Shown here: positions 15,559 to 23,063 of the stretch, one piece after another
How the letters are laid out: every line of letters starts with the position of its first letter
Position numbering within the stretch: the first letter of the stretch is position 1
Assembly: GCA_002292325.1 (NCBI GenBank)
Contig: DBBR01000022.1
Location: forward strand, 1 to 23,063
Direction of reading: 5' to 3'
From: Flavobacteriales bacterium UBA979
Lineage (GTDB): Bacteria; Bacteroidota; Bacteroidia; Flavobacteriales_D; Sanyastnellaceae
DNA length: 23,063 bases
Notes under the pieces: model-generated
Seen by the model: the letters and a program-made list of their open reading frames with translations, nothing else
What the model was told of the DNA's origin: nothing
The model's database searches: none
Position numbers and translations under genes: made by a program

Positions 15559-16151
15559 AATCTTTAGAAAAAAAACGAGTGGTTGTGTTTGCAACGCACA
15601 ACGTAAATAAAGCGAGGGAGGTTCAGCAAATGCTGGGTCAATCCTTTGAAGTGAAAACCTTGACCGATATCGGATGCCATGAAGAAATTCCAGAGACGGC
15701 AACGACACTTGAGGGGAATGCACGGATTAAAGCCCAGCATGTGGTTGAAAATTATGGCCTCGATTGCTTTGCAGATGATACGGGATTGGAAGTTCAAGCG
15801 CTTGACGGGAGACCGGGTGTGCATACAGCGCGGTTTGCGGGTGAGGCCGCTACAGCATCAGACAACATGGTTAAATTACTCCAGGCGCTGGCAGATACCG
15901 AGAACAGGGAAGCCCGCTTCCGCACGGTTTTTTGCATGGTCCAATCTGGGCAAGAAACCTTCGTGGAAGGAATTTGTAATGGACACATTGCCCAGGAGAA
16001 ATCAGGAGAAGATGGCTTTGGATACGATCCGGTATTCATCCCCGAAGGACGGGATTCAACCTTCGCTGAAATGTCACCAGAAGATAAAAACGCTGTGAGC
16101 CACAGGGGAAAAGCCGTCCGTTCCATGGTGAACACCTTGTTGGAAAGCTAA
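15555..16151 (+). CDS. rdgB: Non-canonical purine NTP pyrophosphatase (RdgB/HAM1 family)
   Basis: This housecleaning enzyme hydrolyses dITP, ITP and XTP to monophosphates, keeping deaminated purines out of nucleic acids. From the ATG at 15555 the protein is 198 residues and begins MKSLEKKRVVVFATHNVNKA. FATHNVNKAREV (12-23) is the nucleotide-binding loop. CFADDTGLEV (71-80) carries the metal-binding and catalytic aspartates, and GFGYDPVF and SHRGKA complete the signature. Two in-frame ATGs upstream (15504, 15537) lie inside menE and add no conserved residues. The ATGA overlap with menE makes it the distal gene of the men transcript, though it has no direct role in quinone synthesis. Confidence 0.95.
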   Translation: MKSLEKKRVVVFATHNVNKAREVQQMLGQSFEVKTLTDIGCHEEIPETATTLEGNARIKAQHVVENYGLDCFADDTGLEVQALDGRPGVHTARFAGEAATASDNMVKLLQALADTENREARFRTVFCMVQSGQETFVEGICNGHIAQEKSGEDGFGYDPVFIPEGRDSTFAEMSPEDKNAVSHRGKAVRSMVNTLLES

Positions 16152-16185
16152 TGACTTCTGGGGTAATCACCTGAAAAAGATGTTG

Positions 16186-16193
16186 CATCTTTG
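16186..16193 (+). promoter_or_regulatory. Probable -7 promoter box for accA
   Basis: CATCTTTG differs from the Bacteroidota -7 consensus TAnnTTTG only at its first base. It lies 21 bases before the accA ATG in the 63-bp gap after rdgB, which would give a leader of about 15 nt. I see no exact TTG at the -33 position. Confidence 0.45.
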
Positions 16194-16214
16194 TGACAGC
16201 AAAATCGAAGCCGC

Positions 16215-17168
16215 ATGAACTATTTGGAATTCGAAGAGCCGATCCGACAGCTCCGTGAACAGCTTACCCAAGCCAAGGAGTTGCAGGAACAGAGTGACGT
16301 TGATATGGAAGCTTTGGTTCAAGACCTTGAATCAAAAATCCGGGAAGTAACGGAAAGCATTTATTCCAATTTGACCCCTTGGCAGCGTGTCCAAGTGAGC
16401 CGGCACCCTGACCGGCCTTATACCCTGAATTACATCGATGCCTTGACGGACGGGAATTTCATGGAATTGCATGGAGACCGAACGGTGAAAGATGACAAAG
16501 CAATGGTAGGAGGGTTTGGATTCATGGACGATCAGTGCGTCATGTTCATCGGTCAGCAGAAGGGTATTAACACGAAAATGCGCCAATATCGAAACTTCGG
16601 AATGGCCAACCCTGAAGGATACCGGAAGGCTTTGCGCTTGATGCGCTTGGCTGAAAAATTTAACCGGCCGATTGTGACACTAATCGATACACCTGGAGCG
16701 TATCCTGGATTGGAGGCTGAAGAACGAGGCCAAGGAGAAGCCATTGCGCGAAATCTCATCGAGATGTGTCAATTGCGTGTGCCCGTGATTTGCATCGTCA
16801 TCGGTGAAGGCGCCTCAGGCGGCGCGCTTGGAATTGGCATTGGAGACCGGGTATTGATGCTTGAGAACACCTGGTATTCAGTCATTAGCCCGGAATCATG
16901 CTCTTCCATTCTTTGGAGGAATTGGGAGCATAAAATGGAGGCTGCGGAGGCCCTAAAATTAACGGGTTCCGACATGCAGTCATTGGGCCTCGTAGATGGC
17001 ATTATTCCCGAACCGTTAGGAGGTGCACATGCGCAACCTGACGCGATGTTCAATCAACTGAAGAAAGAAATCAAAAAGCACCTGAACAAGCTGGTTCCAA
17101 TGGACTCTGATAAGCGAATCGACCAGAGAATTAGAAAGTTCTCAGCGATGGGGGTGGTAAATAGCTGA
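16215..17168 (+). CDS. accA: Acetyl-CoA carboxylase carboxyltransferase subunit alpha
   Basis: AccA pairs with AccD to transfer the carboxyl group from biotin to acetyl-CoA, making malonyl-CoA for fatty acid synthesis. The 317-residue product begins [17 protein letters not shown], with a helical N-terminal region (to about residue 55). The crotonase-like core follows: [40 protein letters not shown] and [14 protein letters not shown]. Length and motifs are standard. accD is not in the window. The 63-bp upstream gap with a -7-like box suggests its own promoter, though read-through from the men-rdgB unit is possible. No clear terminator follows the stop. Confidence 0.97.
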   Translation: MNYLEFEEPIRQLREQLTQAKELQEQSDVDMEALVQDLESKIREVTESIYSNLTPWQRVQVSRHPDRPYTLNYIDALTDGNFMELHGDRTVKDDKAMVGGFGFMDDQCVMFIGQQKGINTKMRQYRNFGMANPEGYRKALRLMRLAEKFNRPIVTLIDTPGAYPGLEAEERGQGEAIARNLIEMCQLRVPVICIVIGEGASGGALGIGIGDRVLMLENTWYSVISPESCSSILWRNWEHKMEAAEALKLTGSDMQSLGLVDGIIPEPLGGAHAQPDAMFNQLKKEIKKHLNKLVPMDSDKRIDQRIRKFSAMGVVNS

Positions 17169-17194
17169 CTATCTGCTTAGATTCCTTAGTTTTG
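17165..17194 (+). promoter_or_regulatory. Likely promoter of the TPR/OmpA-like lipoprotein gene
   Basis: TAGTTTTG at 17187-17194 is a perfect match to the Bacteroidota -7 consensus TAnnTTTG. CTG at 17165-17167 sits exactly 19 bases upstream, where TTG is expected for the -33 element. Transcription would start near 17200, leaving a leader of about 20-25 nt before the ATG at 17224. The box lies just after the accA stop. Confidence 0.6.
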
Positions 17195-17223
17195 CGCGAA
17201 TTAGAAGATTCACACGTTTAAGA

Positions 17224-18936
17224 ATGAATTGTAACACATACACCTGGAAGCGGTCCTTGACTGGGCTTTTGGCTTCCGTTTTGTTTTTGGCCGGCTGCAC
17301 TGGATTGGGCAGCATGGAAAAGGAAATTGAAGCCATGGGGCTCGAAGCGACTCCTGAACCCTTGATCCTGCGCGGCAATCAAGTCGAATTGGAAATCTCA
17401 GGAAAGTTCCCTGCGAAATACTTCGGGAAGAAGGTTAGCATCGAAGCCACTCCCGTGGTAACATGGGAAGGAGGAAGTTCTTCTTTCGACATGCAAGGTT
17501 TCCAGGGGGAAGACGCCGCTGGAAACTATACGGTTGTTTCCTACGAATCAGGAAAGTCATTTTCTTATTCGTCGGCGATCCCTTTCGATCCTGCAATGGA
17601 GGATGCTTCAGAGCTTGCTGTTCAGATTTCAGGTCGACAAGGCAATAAAAGCGCATCTTTTGATCCGATTGTTGTTGGAGCAGGCGTCATCACGACCCCG
17701 TTGTGGGTTCAATCCGATGATCAATTTATTCCCGTGAAGGATGAATTCCAGCGTGTTATTACATACACCCAAGAGGCTACGATCAATTACAGCGTTCGAT
17801 CAGCAGTTGTTCGCTCTGGAGAACTCCGTGACGAGGATTGGAAGGCGTTGACTGCACTGATGAAATTGTCGGTTGAAGCGGATAGTGTGACCATCACCGG
17901 GGCGTCCATCGAATCGTATGCATCACCGGAGGGCGAGATTGCTCTGAATGAGGACCTCGCAAGCGATCGTGCGAGTTCTGCTGCTGAAGCGATGACGCGT
18001 GGGATGAAACGAATGAAGCTCACAGCAGATGATTCATTCTATGCGCTGGTTCCAAAGGGAGAAGATTGGCAGGGCTTCAAGTCATTGATGCAGTCTTCGA
18101 ACATCGAGGATAAGAATTTGATTCTCCGCGTGCTCGAGATGTATACAGATAAGAACAAGCGCGAAGAGGAAATCAGAAACATCGCCAAGACGTATAAGGA
18201 AATTGAAAAGGACATCCTGCCTGCACTGCGTCGGTCTCAGCTCGTTGTTTCATACGATGTTGAAGGTTACACAGATGAAGAGTTAAGAAATTACTCCATG
18301 AGCAACCCTGATATGCTGACAGCAGATGAACTGCTTTTTGCAGCGACACTGTTCGATGACATGAATGATAAATTGACTATCTACCAGAGTGCTGCACGAG
18401 TCCATGCTGATGATTTCCGAGGATACAACAATGCAGGCTGTTGTCTTGCTGAGATGGGGCGAATGAATCAAGCATGGGAGTTGTTTGAGCAAGCTTTGGA
18501 ATTGGACCGAAACAAAGCCGTCGTAAACAACGTGGCAGCTATTATGCGCAAGGACGGTGACATCGACGGTGCCATGAAGTTGCTGAACGAAGCTGCAGGA
18601 GCTGGTCCTGAGGTCGGTTACAACAAAGGAATCATCCTGATTCAAAAAGGAGATTATGCTTCAGCGATTTCCAATATGGGCCGAGTGAGTACGGTAAATG
18701 TGGCTTTGGCAAAGCTGCTCAACGGCGATGCGGGTGCGGCAAAAACCACACTCGAAAATGCAGGAGACGATAGCGCAGTTGCGCACTATGTACTGGCCAT
18801 TGCGTGTGCACGATTGAACGATTCGGCGGGCGTTAAGAAGAACTTAAGCCAAGCCTTGGCGAAGGATCCAAGTTTGCGCAAGAAGGCGGAAAAGGATTTA
18901 GAGTTCCGCGACGTGCGTGAGGCCATCGGCATGTAA
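17224..18936 (+). CDS. Conserved Bacteroidota outer-envelope lipoprotein with OmpA-like segment and TPR repeats
   Basis: The 570-residue protein has a lipoprotein signal with lipobox LAGC (Cys25). A beta-rich region (about 40-190) follows, containing GKFPAKYFGKKV and ITTPLWVQSDD. Then comes an OmpA-like stretch (about 195-280) with ASIESYASPEGE followed by LASDRASSAAEAM, similar to the peptidoglycan-binding OmpA C-terminal motif though without its full signature. The last third (about 370-560) is helical and TPR-like, for example YNNAGCCLAEMGRMNQAWEL and FEQALELDRNKA. I recall close relatives across Bacteroidota but no established function. A role as an outer-membrane lipoprotein near peptidoglycan is inferred. 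It has its own promoter and a strong terminator, so it is monocistronic and possibly highly expressed. Confidence 0.85.
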   Translation: MNCNTYTWKRSLTGLLASVLFLAGCTGLGSMEKEIEAMGLEATPEPLILRGNQVELEISGKFPAKYFGKKVSIEATPVVTWEGGSSSFDMQGFQGEDAAGNYTVVSYESGKSFSYSSAIPFDPAMEDASELAVQISGRQGNKSASFDPIVVGAGVITTPLWVQSDDQFIPVKDEFQRVITYTQEATINYSVRSAVVRSGELRDEDWKALTALMKLSVEADSVTITGASIESYASPEGEIALNEDLASDRASSAAEAMTRGMKRMKLTADDSFYALVPKGEDWQGFKSLMQSSNIEDKNLILRVLEMYTDKNKREEEIRNIAKTYKEIEKDILPALRRSQLVVSYDVEGYTDEELRNYSMSNPDMLTADELLFAATLFDDMNDKLTIYQSAARVHADDFRGYNNAGCCLAEMGRMNQAWELFEQALELDRNKAVVNNVAAIMRKDGDIDGAMKLLNEAAGAGPEVGYNKGIILIQKGDYASAISNMGRVSTVNVALAKLLNGDAGAAKTTLENAGDDSAVAHYVLAIACARLNDSAGVKKNLSQALAKDPSLRKKAEKDLEFRDVREAIGM

Positions 18937-18954
18937 TTCAAAAAGACTTCATTG

Positions 18955-18984
18955 AAAAGCCCCGGTTCGCTGGGGCTTTTTTTT
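18955..18984 (+). terminator. Strong intrinsic terminator
   Basis: AAAAGCCCC and GGGGC followed by eight T residues form a GC-rich stem (18959-18963 with 18972-18976), extended by A-T pairs, with an eight-base loop. It begins 18 bp after the lipoprotein stop. The A tract on the 5' side also allows some termination on the minus strand. Confidence 0.92.
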
Positions 18985-19016
18985 GCTCCTCATTTGGAGA
19001 GCGGTACATTCGCTCC

Positions 19017-20345
19017 ATGTTAAGAATTGGATTTTTGGTGCGTGCGGTTGTCTTAACGGCAACTGTGTTGGTCTCGGAGTCTTTGGTCGCTCAAGATAAG
19101 GTGAGGTCTGTTGAGGAATTTTTATTTGATTTGCCAGATGTCCGGTTTAAGGCCATTGCTCCGCCCTCGCATTTTCAGAAGGCATGGGCATTGCAAATAC
19201 GTCAACCTCTGGATCATGCACATCCTGATGCAGGGAGCTTCTGGCAAAGGGTTTATGTCTCCCTTTTGGATGTCACCAGCCCAACGGTTTTGGTGACCGA
19301 GGGGTATGGTCGTGGGAATAATTATGCGAGCGAATTAGCTCAAGAAGTCGGTGCCAACCAAGTAGTGGTGGAACACCGGTATTATGGCGAGAGCATGCCG
19401 GATTCATTGGATTATCGTTATTTGAATATTCGACAGGCTACAGCGGATTTACATCGTATACGGACTTTATTGGGAGCTTACTTTCAGTCACCTTGGCTTG
19501 CGTCGGGCATCAGTAAGGGCGGGCAGACAACGATTTATTATCGGTACTTTTATCCGGATGACGTCGTGGCGAGCGTTCCCTATGTTGCGCCCATTAATTT
19601 GTCCTTGGAAGATGATAGGATCTACTCATTTTTAAACACGGTAGGCAGTCGAAAATGTCGCAGCCGAATTGAAGATATTCAATTGCGCATTCTGACTGAT
19701 TATGACGCGAGTCTATTGCGGTTGAAATGGCATGCGAAGGGAGAGGGATTGCGGTTTGATTACTTGACTTTGGAAGAGGCCTTTGAATATGCCGTCCTGG
19801 AATATCCTTTTTCCTTCTGGCAGTGGGGCGCAGATTGTGCAGATATTCCTGATGCAAATGCGGATCTAGAAGAGGTGTTGGATCACTTTTTGACGGTAAG
19901 TGGTATGGGTTTTTTCTCAGACGAGGGCATGGAGGGTTATGCATCTCACTATTACCAATGCGCTGCTGAATTTGGTTACTACGGCTACGAAACCCATTCG
20001 TTTAAGGAATTACTTCGCGCATTGCCTACGAGCCACAATCCCTCTGCAATTTTCACTCCCAATCACATGGACGTGGTCTACGACGGAGGAGCATTGGCAG
20101 ATTCCGTGTACCATTGGGTGGAAGAGAAAGGGGACGGATTTATCTACATCAACGGTGCGTTGGATACCTGGAGTGCGACGGCGATGCCTGCAAACCCGAG
20201 TCGTGATGCATTGTATTTTTTCCTAGAAGGTGAAAGCCACGGGTCGGCGCGGATGCGGAACATGGTTGACGCGCAAAGAGATGCTGTCAAGAATTCTTTA
20301 GAACGTTGGTTGGGCAGCTCCGTAACAGGAGCTCTAGCCGATTGA
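19017..20345 (+). CDS. Secreted serine peptidase, S37 (S28-like) family
   Basis: The 442-residue alpha/beta-hydrolase has a hydrophobic signal peptide (about 1-25, likely cleaved after LVAQ). PTVLVTEGYG (89-98) and VEHRYYGES (118-126) are typical of S37/S28 peptidases. The nucleophile elbow is SGISKGGQT with Ser166. Asp383 (INGALDTWSA) and His408 (GESHGSARM) complete the Ser-Asp-His order. Characterised relatives, such as Streptomyces tripeptidyl aminopeptidases, release short peptides from N-termini. Specificity here is unknown. It follows a strong terminator, and a TACATTCG box at 19005-19012 could be a -7 element giving an almost leaderless mRNA. Its last 12 bases overlap the convergent methyltransferase gene. 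Confidence 0.85.
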   Translation: MLRIGFLVRAVVLTATVLVSESLVAQDKVRSVEEFLFDLPDVRFKAIAPPSHFQKAWALQIRQPLDHAHPDAGSFWQRVYVSLLDVTSPTVLVTEGYGRGNNYASELAQEVGANQVVVEHRYYGESMPDSLDYRYLNIRQATADLHRIRTLLGAYFQSPWLASGISKGGQTTIYYRYFYPDDVVASVPYVAPINLSLEDDRIYSFLNTVGSRKCRSRIEDIQLRILTDYDASLLRLKWHAKGEGLRFDYLTLEEAFEYAVLEYPFSFWQWGADCADIPDANADLEEVLDHFLTVSGMGFFSDEGMEGYASHYYQCAAEFGYYGYETHSFKELLRALPTSHNPSAIFTPNHMDVVYDGGALADSVYHWVEEKGDGFIYINGALDTWSATAMPANPSRDALYFFLEGESHGSARMRNMVDAQRDAVKNSLERWLGSSVTGALAD

Positions 20346-20873
20346 GTCAGCAATGGGCATGCCCATTTTGAGTGCCGCATCCCATAATACAATCCCGGCG
20401 CATACGCTGACATTGAGGCTCTGCTTGACACCGAATTGAGGGATTTCAATGGCAATGTTTGCGGAAGCTGTGGTTGAATGCTCAACACCTCGAACTTCGT
20501 TTCCAAATACAAAAGCCCATTTTTCACCAGGCTTCGGAGACCAGTCGTTTAACATGATGCTCGACTCGGTTTGTTCGATTACGGCGATTTGGAAGCCTTC
20601 GGAGCGCAATACCTCTATCGCATTCAAAGCCGATTCATGGCCTCTCCAAGGAACGTGCTCTGAGGAACCGAGTGCGCTTTTGAGGATGTCTCTGTGCGGT
20701 GGGTTTACCGTGTATCCGCACAAGTCGATGCCATCAATTCGAAATGCATCTCCCGTCCGAAAGAAGGCCCCCACGTTTTGCCCGGAACGGATGTTTTCCA
20801 ATACGAAACGAACCGCAAGCTTTGGCGCATCTGCATACGCATCTGAAGATAGCCGATGACGTTCTGGACTCAT
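20334..20873 (-). CDS. TrmH/SpoU-family RNA 2'-O-methyltransferase
   Basis: This SPOUT-class enzyme uses S-adenosylmethionine to methylate a ribose 2'-OH in tRNA or rRNA. The 179-residue protein has motif 1 ENIRSGQNVGAFFRT (26-40), motif 2 FGNEVRGV (123-130) and motif 3 IPQFGVKQSLNVSVCAG (144-160), which together form the knotted cofactor site. The catalytic Arg is expected to be Arg39. There is no extra RNA-binding domain, so the target (for example tRNA position 18 or 34, or rRNA) cannot be assigned. The ATG overlaps the TGA of uvrB (ATGA), so it is translated from the uvrB message. Its 3' end overlaps the S37 peptidase gene by 12 bp on the other strand. Confidence 0.92.
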   Translation of the reverse strand: MSPERHRLSSDAYADAPKLAVRFVLENIRSGQNVGAFFRTGDAFRIDGIDLCGYTVNPPHRDILKSALGSSEHVPWRGHESALNAIEVLRSEGFQIAVIEQTESSIMLNDWSPKPGEKWAFVFGNEVRGVEHSTTASANIAIEIPQFGVKQSLNVSVCAGIVLWDAALKMGMPIADSIG

Positions 20874-22891
20874 GATGCGGGAGTGCGTTTGTCCATGATT
20901 TCTTTCAGTGCAAAATACTCGTCTCGAAGTCGTGCAGCTTCCATGAAGTCCAATTCTTTTGCAGCGATTTCCATGCGCTTTTTAGTATGCTCCGTGGATT
21001 TTTCGAGCGCTTCGTTTGACATGGTCTCCCAAACAGGGTCCGTAGCCACCGGTGCGGGTTCAGCGACCATGTGCCTTGGTCGATCGTCAATTTGGCGGCT
21101 TTGTTCGAAGATGGTCTTTTTCTGCTTTATGATTTGCTGCGGTGTGATGCCGTTCGCCGCATTGAATTCCTCTTGTTTCTCTCTTCTGCGCTGAGTTTCA
21201 TCCATGGTGCGTGCCATGGAGTCCGTGATTTTATCGGCATACATGATCACGCGGCCGTTTACATTTCGTGCAGCTCGACCAGCGGTTTGTGTGAGCGAAC
21301 GATCCGATCTTAAAAAACCTTCTTTATCGGCATCCATGATGGCTACCAAAGACACTTCTGGAATGTCCAATCCCTCCCGGAGCAAATTGACCCCCACGAG
21401 CACATCAAACACGCCGTCCCGAAGTTCTCGAATGATTTCGACACGATCCAATGTCTTCACATCTGAGTGGATATATCGCGCAGGTATGCTCAGGCGATCA
21501 AGGTACTTCGTGAGCTCCTCTGCCATGCGTTTGGTCAACGTGGTAACGAGGGTGCGTTCCCCCTTTTCAATGGTGATGCGAATCTCACCAATGAGATCGT
21601 CCACTTGATGGGTACAGGGGCGGACGTCTATTGGAGGGTCAAGCAAGCCCGTAGGCCGAATGACCTGTTCCACGATCACACCTTCTGATTGCTCCAATTC
21701 ATAATCGGCCGGAGTTGCGGAAACATAGACAACTTGGTTGGTCAGGGTGTTGAATTCGTCGGCCTTCAAAGGACGGTTATCCATCGCCGAAGGTAGCCGG
21801 AATCCGTAATCGACCAGTGCTGTTTTGCGCGATCGATCGCCTCCAAACATCGCCCCAATTTGGGGCACCGTTACGTGGCTCTCGTCCACCACGAGCAGGA
21901 AATCATCGGCGAAGTAGTCAAGCAAACAGAATGGCCTTTCTCCTGGCTGCCTTCGATCGAAATAACGGCTGTAGTTTTCGATGCCATTGCAGAACCCGAT
22001 CTCTTTGATCATTTCCAAATCATACAGAGTGCGCTCCTCGAGTCGCTTAGCCTCGAGGTATTTCGCTTGTTCAGCAAAAAATGCTTTTTGCTTTTCCAGA
22101 TCTTGTTGGATTTCCCAAACAGCCTGATCGGTAGTGGATTTACTCGCGACGAATAAATTAGCTGGATAAATGATGATGTCGTCAAATGCATGCATTCTTG
22201 CTCCAGTGTCCGGATCAATGGTTTCCAGTTGCTCGATTTCATCGCCCCAAAAGTGCACGCGCAGCGCATGATCGGCATAGGCGAGAAATACATCGACCGT
22301 ATCACCCTGTACTCGAAAGGTCCCCCTTTTAAATTCAGCGCGTGTCCTGCTGTACAAAGCACTGACCAGGGTATGTAAAAAGGCGTTGCGTCCCCACTTT
22401 TGTCCCACCTTTAAGGGAATAACGCTTTTGTGGAATTCAACCGGATTTCCGATGCCGTAGATGCAACTGATTGATGCAATGACGATGACATCACGTCGGC
22501 CACTGAGCAAAGAAGAAGTGGTGCTCAACCTCAGTTTCTCGATTTCCTCGTTGATGGCAAGGTCTTTCTCAATGTACGTATTGGTCGTGGCGATGTAAGC
22601 TTCAGGCTGGTAATAGTCATAGTAGCTTACGAAATACTCCACCAGGTTATTGGGGAAGAACTCCTTGAATTCACTGTAAAGTTGCGCAGCCAGCGTTTTG
22701 TTGTGACTTAACACGAGCGTTGGTCTTTGTGTCTGCGCGACGACGTTGGCCATCGTAAATGTTTTTCCGGACCCCGTGACGCCCAGTAGCGTTTGATTTT
22801 GGGTGCCGTTTTGAATTCCTTCCACCAATTGATTGATGGCCTCAGGTTGGTCACCTGCCGGCTGGTATTCGCTGTGGAGTTCGAATTTCAT
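20870..22891 (-). CDS. uvrB: Excinuclease ABC subunit B
   Basis: UvrB is the helicase-like damage-verifying subunit of nucleotide excision repair. It is loaded by UvrA and recruits UvrC. The 673-residue protein begins MKFELHSEYQPAGDQPEAI and has Walker A GVTGSGKT (37-44). The beta-hairpin YYDYYQPEAYI (91-101) inserts between the DNA strands, and the Walker B is VVDESH (335-340). Helicase motifs include QTAGRAARNVNGRVIMYAD. The C-terminal UVR helix pair (about 630-667, LEKSTEHTKKRMEIAAKELD) binds UvrC. Length and motifs are standard. Transcription probably starts from a TACCTTTG box just upstream. The downstream methyltransferase overlaps by four bases. Confidence 0.97.
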   Translation of the reverse strand: MKFELHSEYQPAGDQPEAINQLVEGIQNGTQNQTLLGVTGSGKTFTMANVVAQTQRPTLVLSHNKTLAAQLYSEFKEFFPNNLVEYFVSYYDYYQPEAYIATTNTYIEKDLAINEEIEKLRLSTTSSLLSGRRDVIVIASISCIYGIGNPVEFHKSVIPLKVGQKWGRNAFLHTLVSALYSRTRAEFKRGTFRVQGDTVDVFLAYADHALRVHFWGDEIEQLETIDPDTGARMHAFDDIIIYPANLFVASKSTTDQAVWEIQQDLEKQKAFFAEQAKYLEAKRLEERTLYDLEMIKEIGFCNGIENYSRYFDRRQPGERPFCLLDYFADDFLLVVDESHVTVPQIGAMFGGDRSRKTALVDYGFRLPSAMDNRPLKADEFNTLTNQVVYVSATPADYELEQSEGVIVEQVIRPTGLLDPPIDVRPCTHQVDDLIGEIRITIEKGERTLVTTLTKRMAEELTKYLDRLSIPARYIHSDVKTLDRVEIIRELRDGVFDVLVGVNLLREGLDIPEVSLVAIMDADKEGFLRSDRSLTQTAGRAARNVNGRVIMYADKITDSMARTMDETQRRREKQEEFNAANGITPQQIIKQKKTIFEQSRQIDDRPRHMVAEPAPVATDPVWETMSNEALEKSTEHTKKRMEIAAKELDFMEAARLRDEYFALKEIMDKRTPAS

Positions 22892-22898
22892 GTGGGTG

Positions 22899-22906
22899 CA
22901 AAGGTA
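22899..22906 (-). promoter_or_regulatory. Likely -7 promoter box for uvrB
   Basis: On the minus strand TACCTTTG matches TAnnTTTG perfectly and lies between the upstream terminator and the uvrB ATG. The start codon is only seven bases past the box, so the mRNA would be leaderless or nearly so. No exact TTG is seen at -33. Confidence 0.5.
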
Positions 22907-22942
22907 TGGCGGCTGCCAAGCGTGTTGAAAGTTAGGATCAAC

Positions 22943-22974
22943 AAAAAAGCCAAGCTGTGAAGCTTGGCTTTTTT
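22943..22974 (-). terminator. Bidirectional intrinsic terminator between rplI and uvrB
   Basis: GCCAAGC (22949-22955) and GCTTGGC (22962-22968) form a perfect 7-bp stem with a TGTGAA loop, flanked by six A residues on the left and six T residues on the right. On the minus strand this ends the rplI transcript 21 bp after its stop and before the uvrB promoter. It would also act on plus-strand transcripts. Confidence 0.93.
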
Positions 22975-22994
22975 ATAACACCTGGTGGTCGCAA

Positions 22995-23063
22995 TCAATC
23001 GGCGACGACCTCGAATTTTACCGTTGCGGTAACTTCTTTGTGCAATTTGATCGTGGCTTCGTA
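22995..23063 (-). CDS. rplI: 50S ribosomal protein L9, C-terminal fragment
   Basis: The last 22 codons and stop of a minus-strand gene that continues past the right edge translate to YEATIKLHKEVTATVKFEVV then AD. The ending (IKLHKEVTATVKFEVVAD) matches the C-terminal strand region of ribosomal protein L9, which binds 23S rRNA. In Bacteroidota rplI normally ends an rpsF-rpsR-rplI operon, and the terminator just downstream fits that. Only the tail is visible, so the call rests on a short match. Confidence 0.82.
   Translation of the reverse strand, partial: YEATIKLHKEVTATVKFEVVAD

Noticed and set aside
1..23063. Mobile elements, CRISPR arrays, tRNA or rRNA genes, defence or biosynthetic islands
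   Set aside because: No transposase, integrase, direct-repeat array or structural RNA was recognised; nearly all sequence is explained by core genes and short spacers.

Overview
The window reads as ordinary, gene-dense core chromosome from a member of the Bacteroidota, most likely a Flavobacteriales-type organism. The lineage call rests on protein families typical of that phylum: a GH109-type secreted Gfo/Idh/MocA enzyme, a Bacteroidota-type TPR/OmpA-like lipoprotein, a stand-alone sucD and a men cluster of the flavobacterial kind. It also rests on -7 promoter boxes of the Bacteroidota form TAnnTTTG in front of several transcription units. No sharp shift in base composition, no transposase, integrase, phage gene, CRISPR array, tRNA or rRNA was seen. 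I did not find a convincing new multigene system, and the findings are graded accordingly.

Layout, left to right. sucD (+) ends exactly where a minus-strand operon ends. That operon reads folK, then a deoxynucleoside kinase started by TTG inside the folK stop, then a Tat-exported GH109-like enzyme. Divergent from it is sppA (+), followed at 9 bp by an unknown lipoprotein and by a membrane-anchored family 2 glycosyltransferase whose start overlaps the lipoprotein stop. After 42 bp come an ECF-type sigma factor and rsmG, joined by a TAATG overlap. A 231-bp convergent spacer with hairpins and a CRP-like palindrome separates rsmG from an OmpR-type response regulator (-).

The central block (9403-15558, +) is a menaquinone operon: menI-menF-menD-menA-menC-menE. 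It is head to head with the response regulator across only 20 bp. It covers isochorismate synthesis, SEPHCHC synthesis, o-succinylbenzoate formation, CoA activation, DHNA-CoA hydrolysis and prenylation. menB, menH and the final methyltransferase are not in the window. rdgB follows by an ATGA overlap, then accA with its own likely promoter.

The right part holds a monocistronic TPR/OmpA-like lipoprotein with a clear promoter and a strong terminator. Next is a secreted S37-type serine peptidase whose 3' end overlaps the convergent trmH-family methyltransferase by 12 bp. uvrB and that methyltransferase form a minus-strand pair joined by an ATGA overlap. At the right edge a bidirectional terminator separates uvrB from the C-terminal end of ribosomal protein L9 (rplI).
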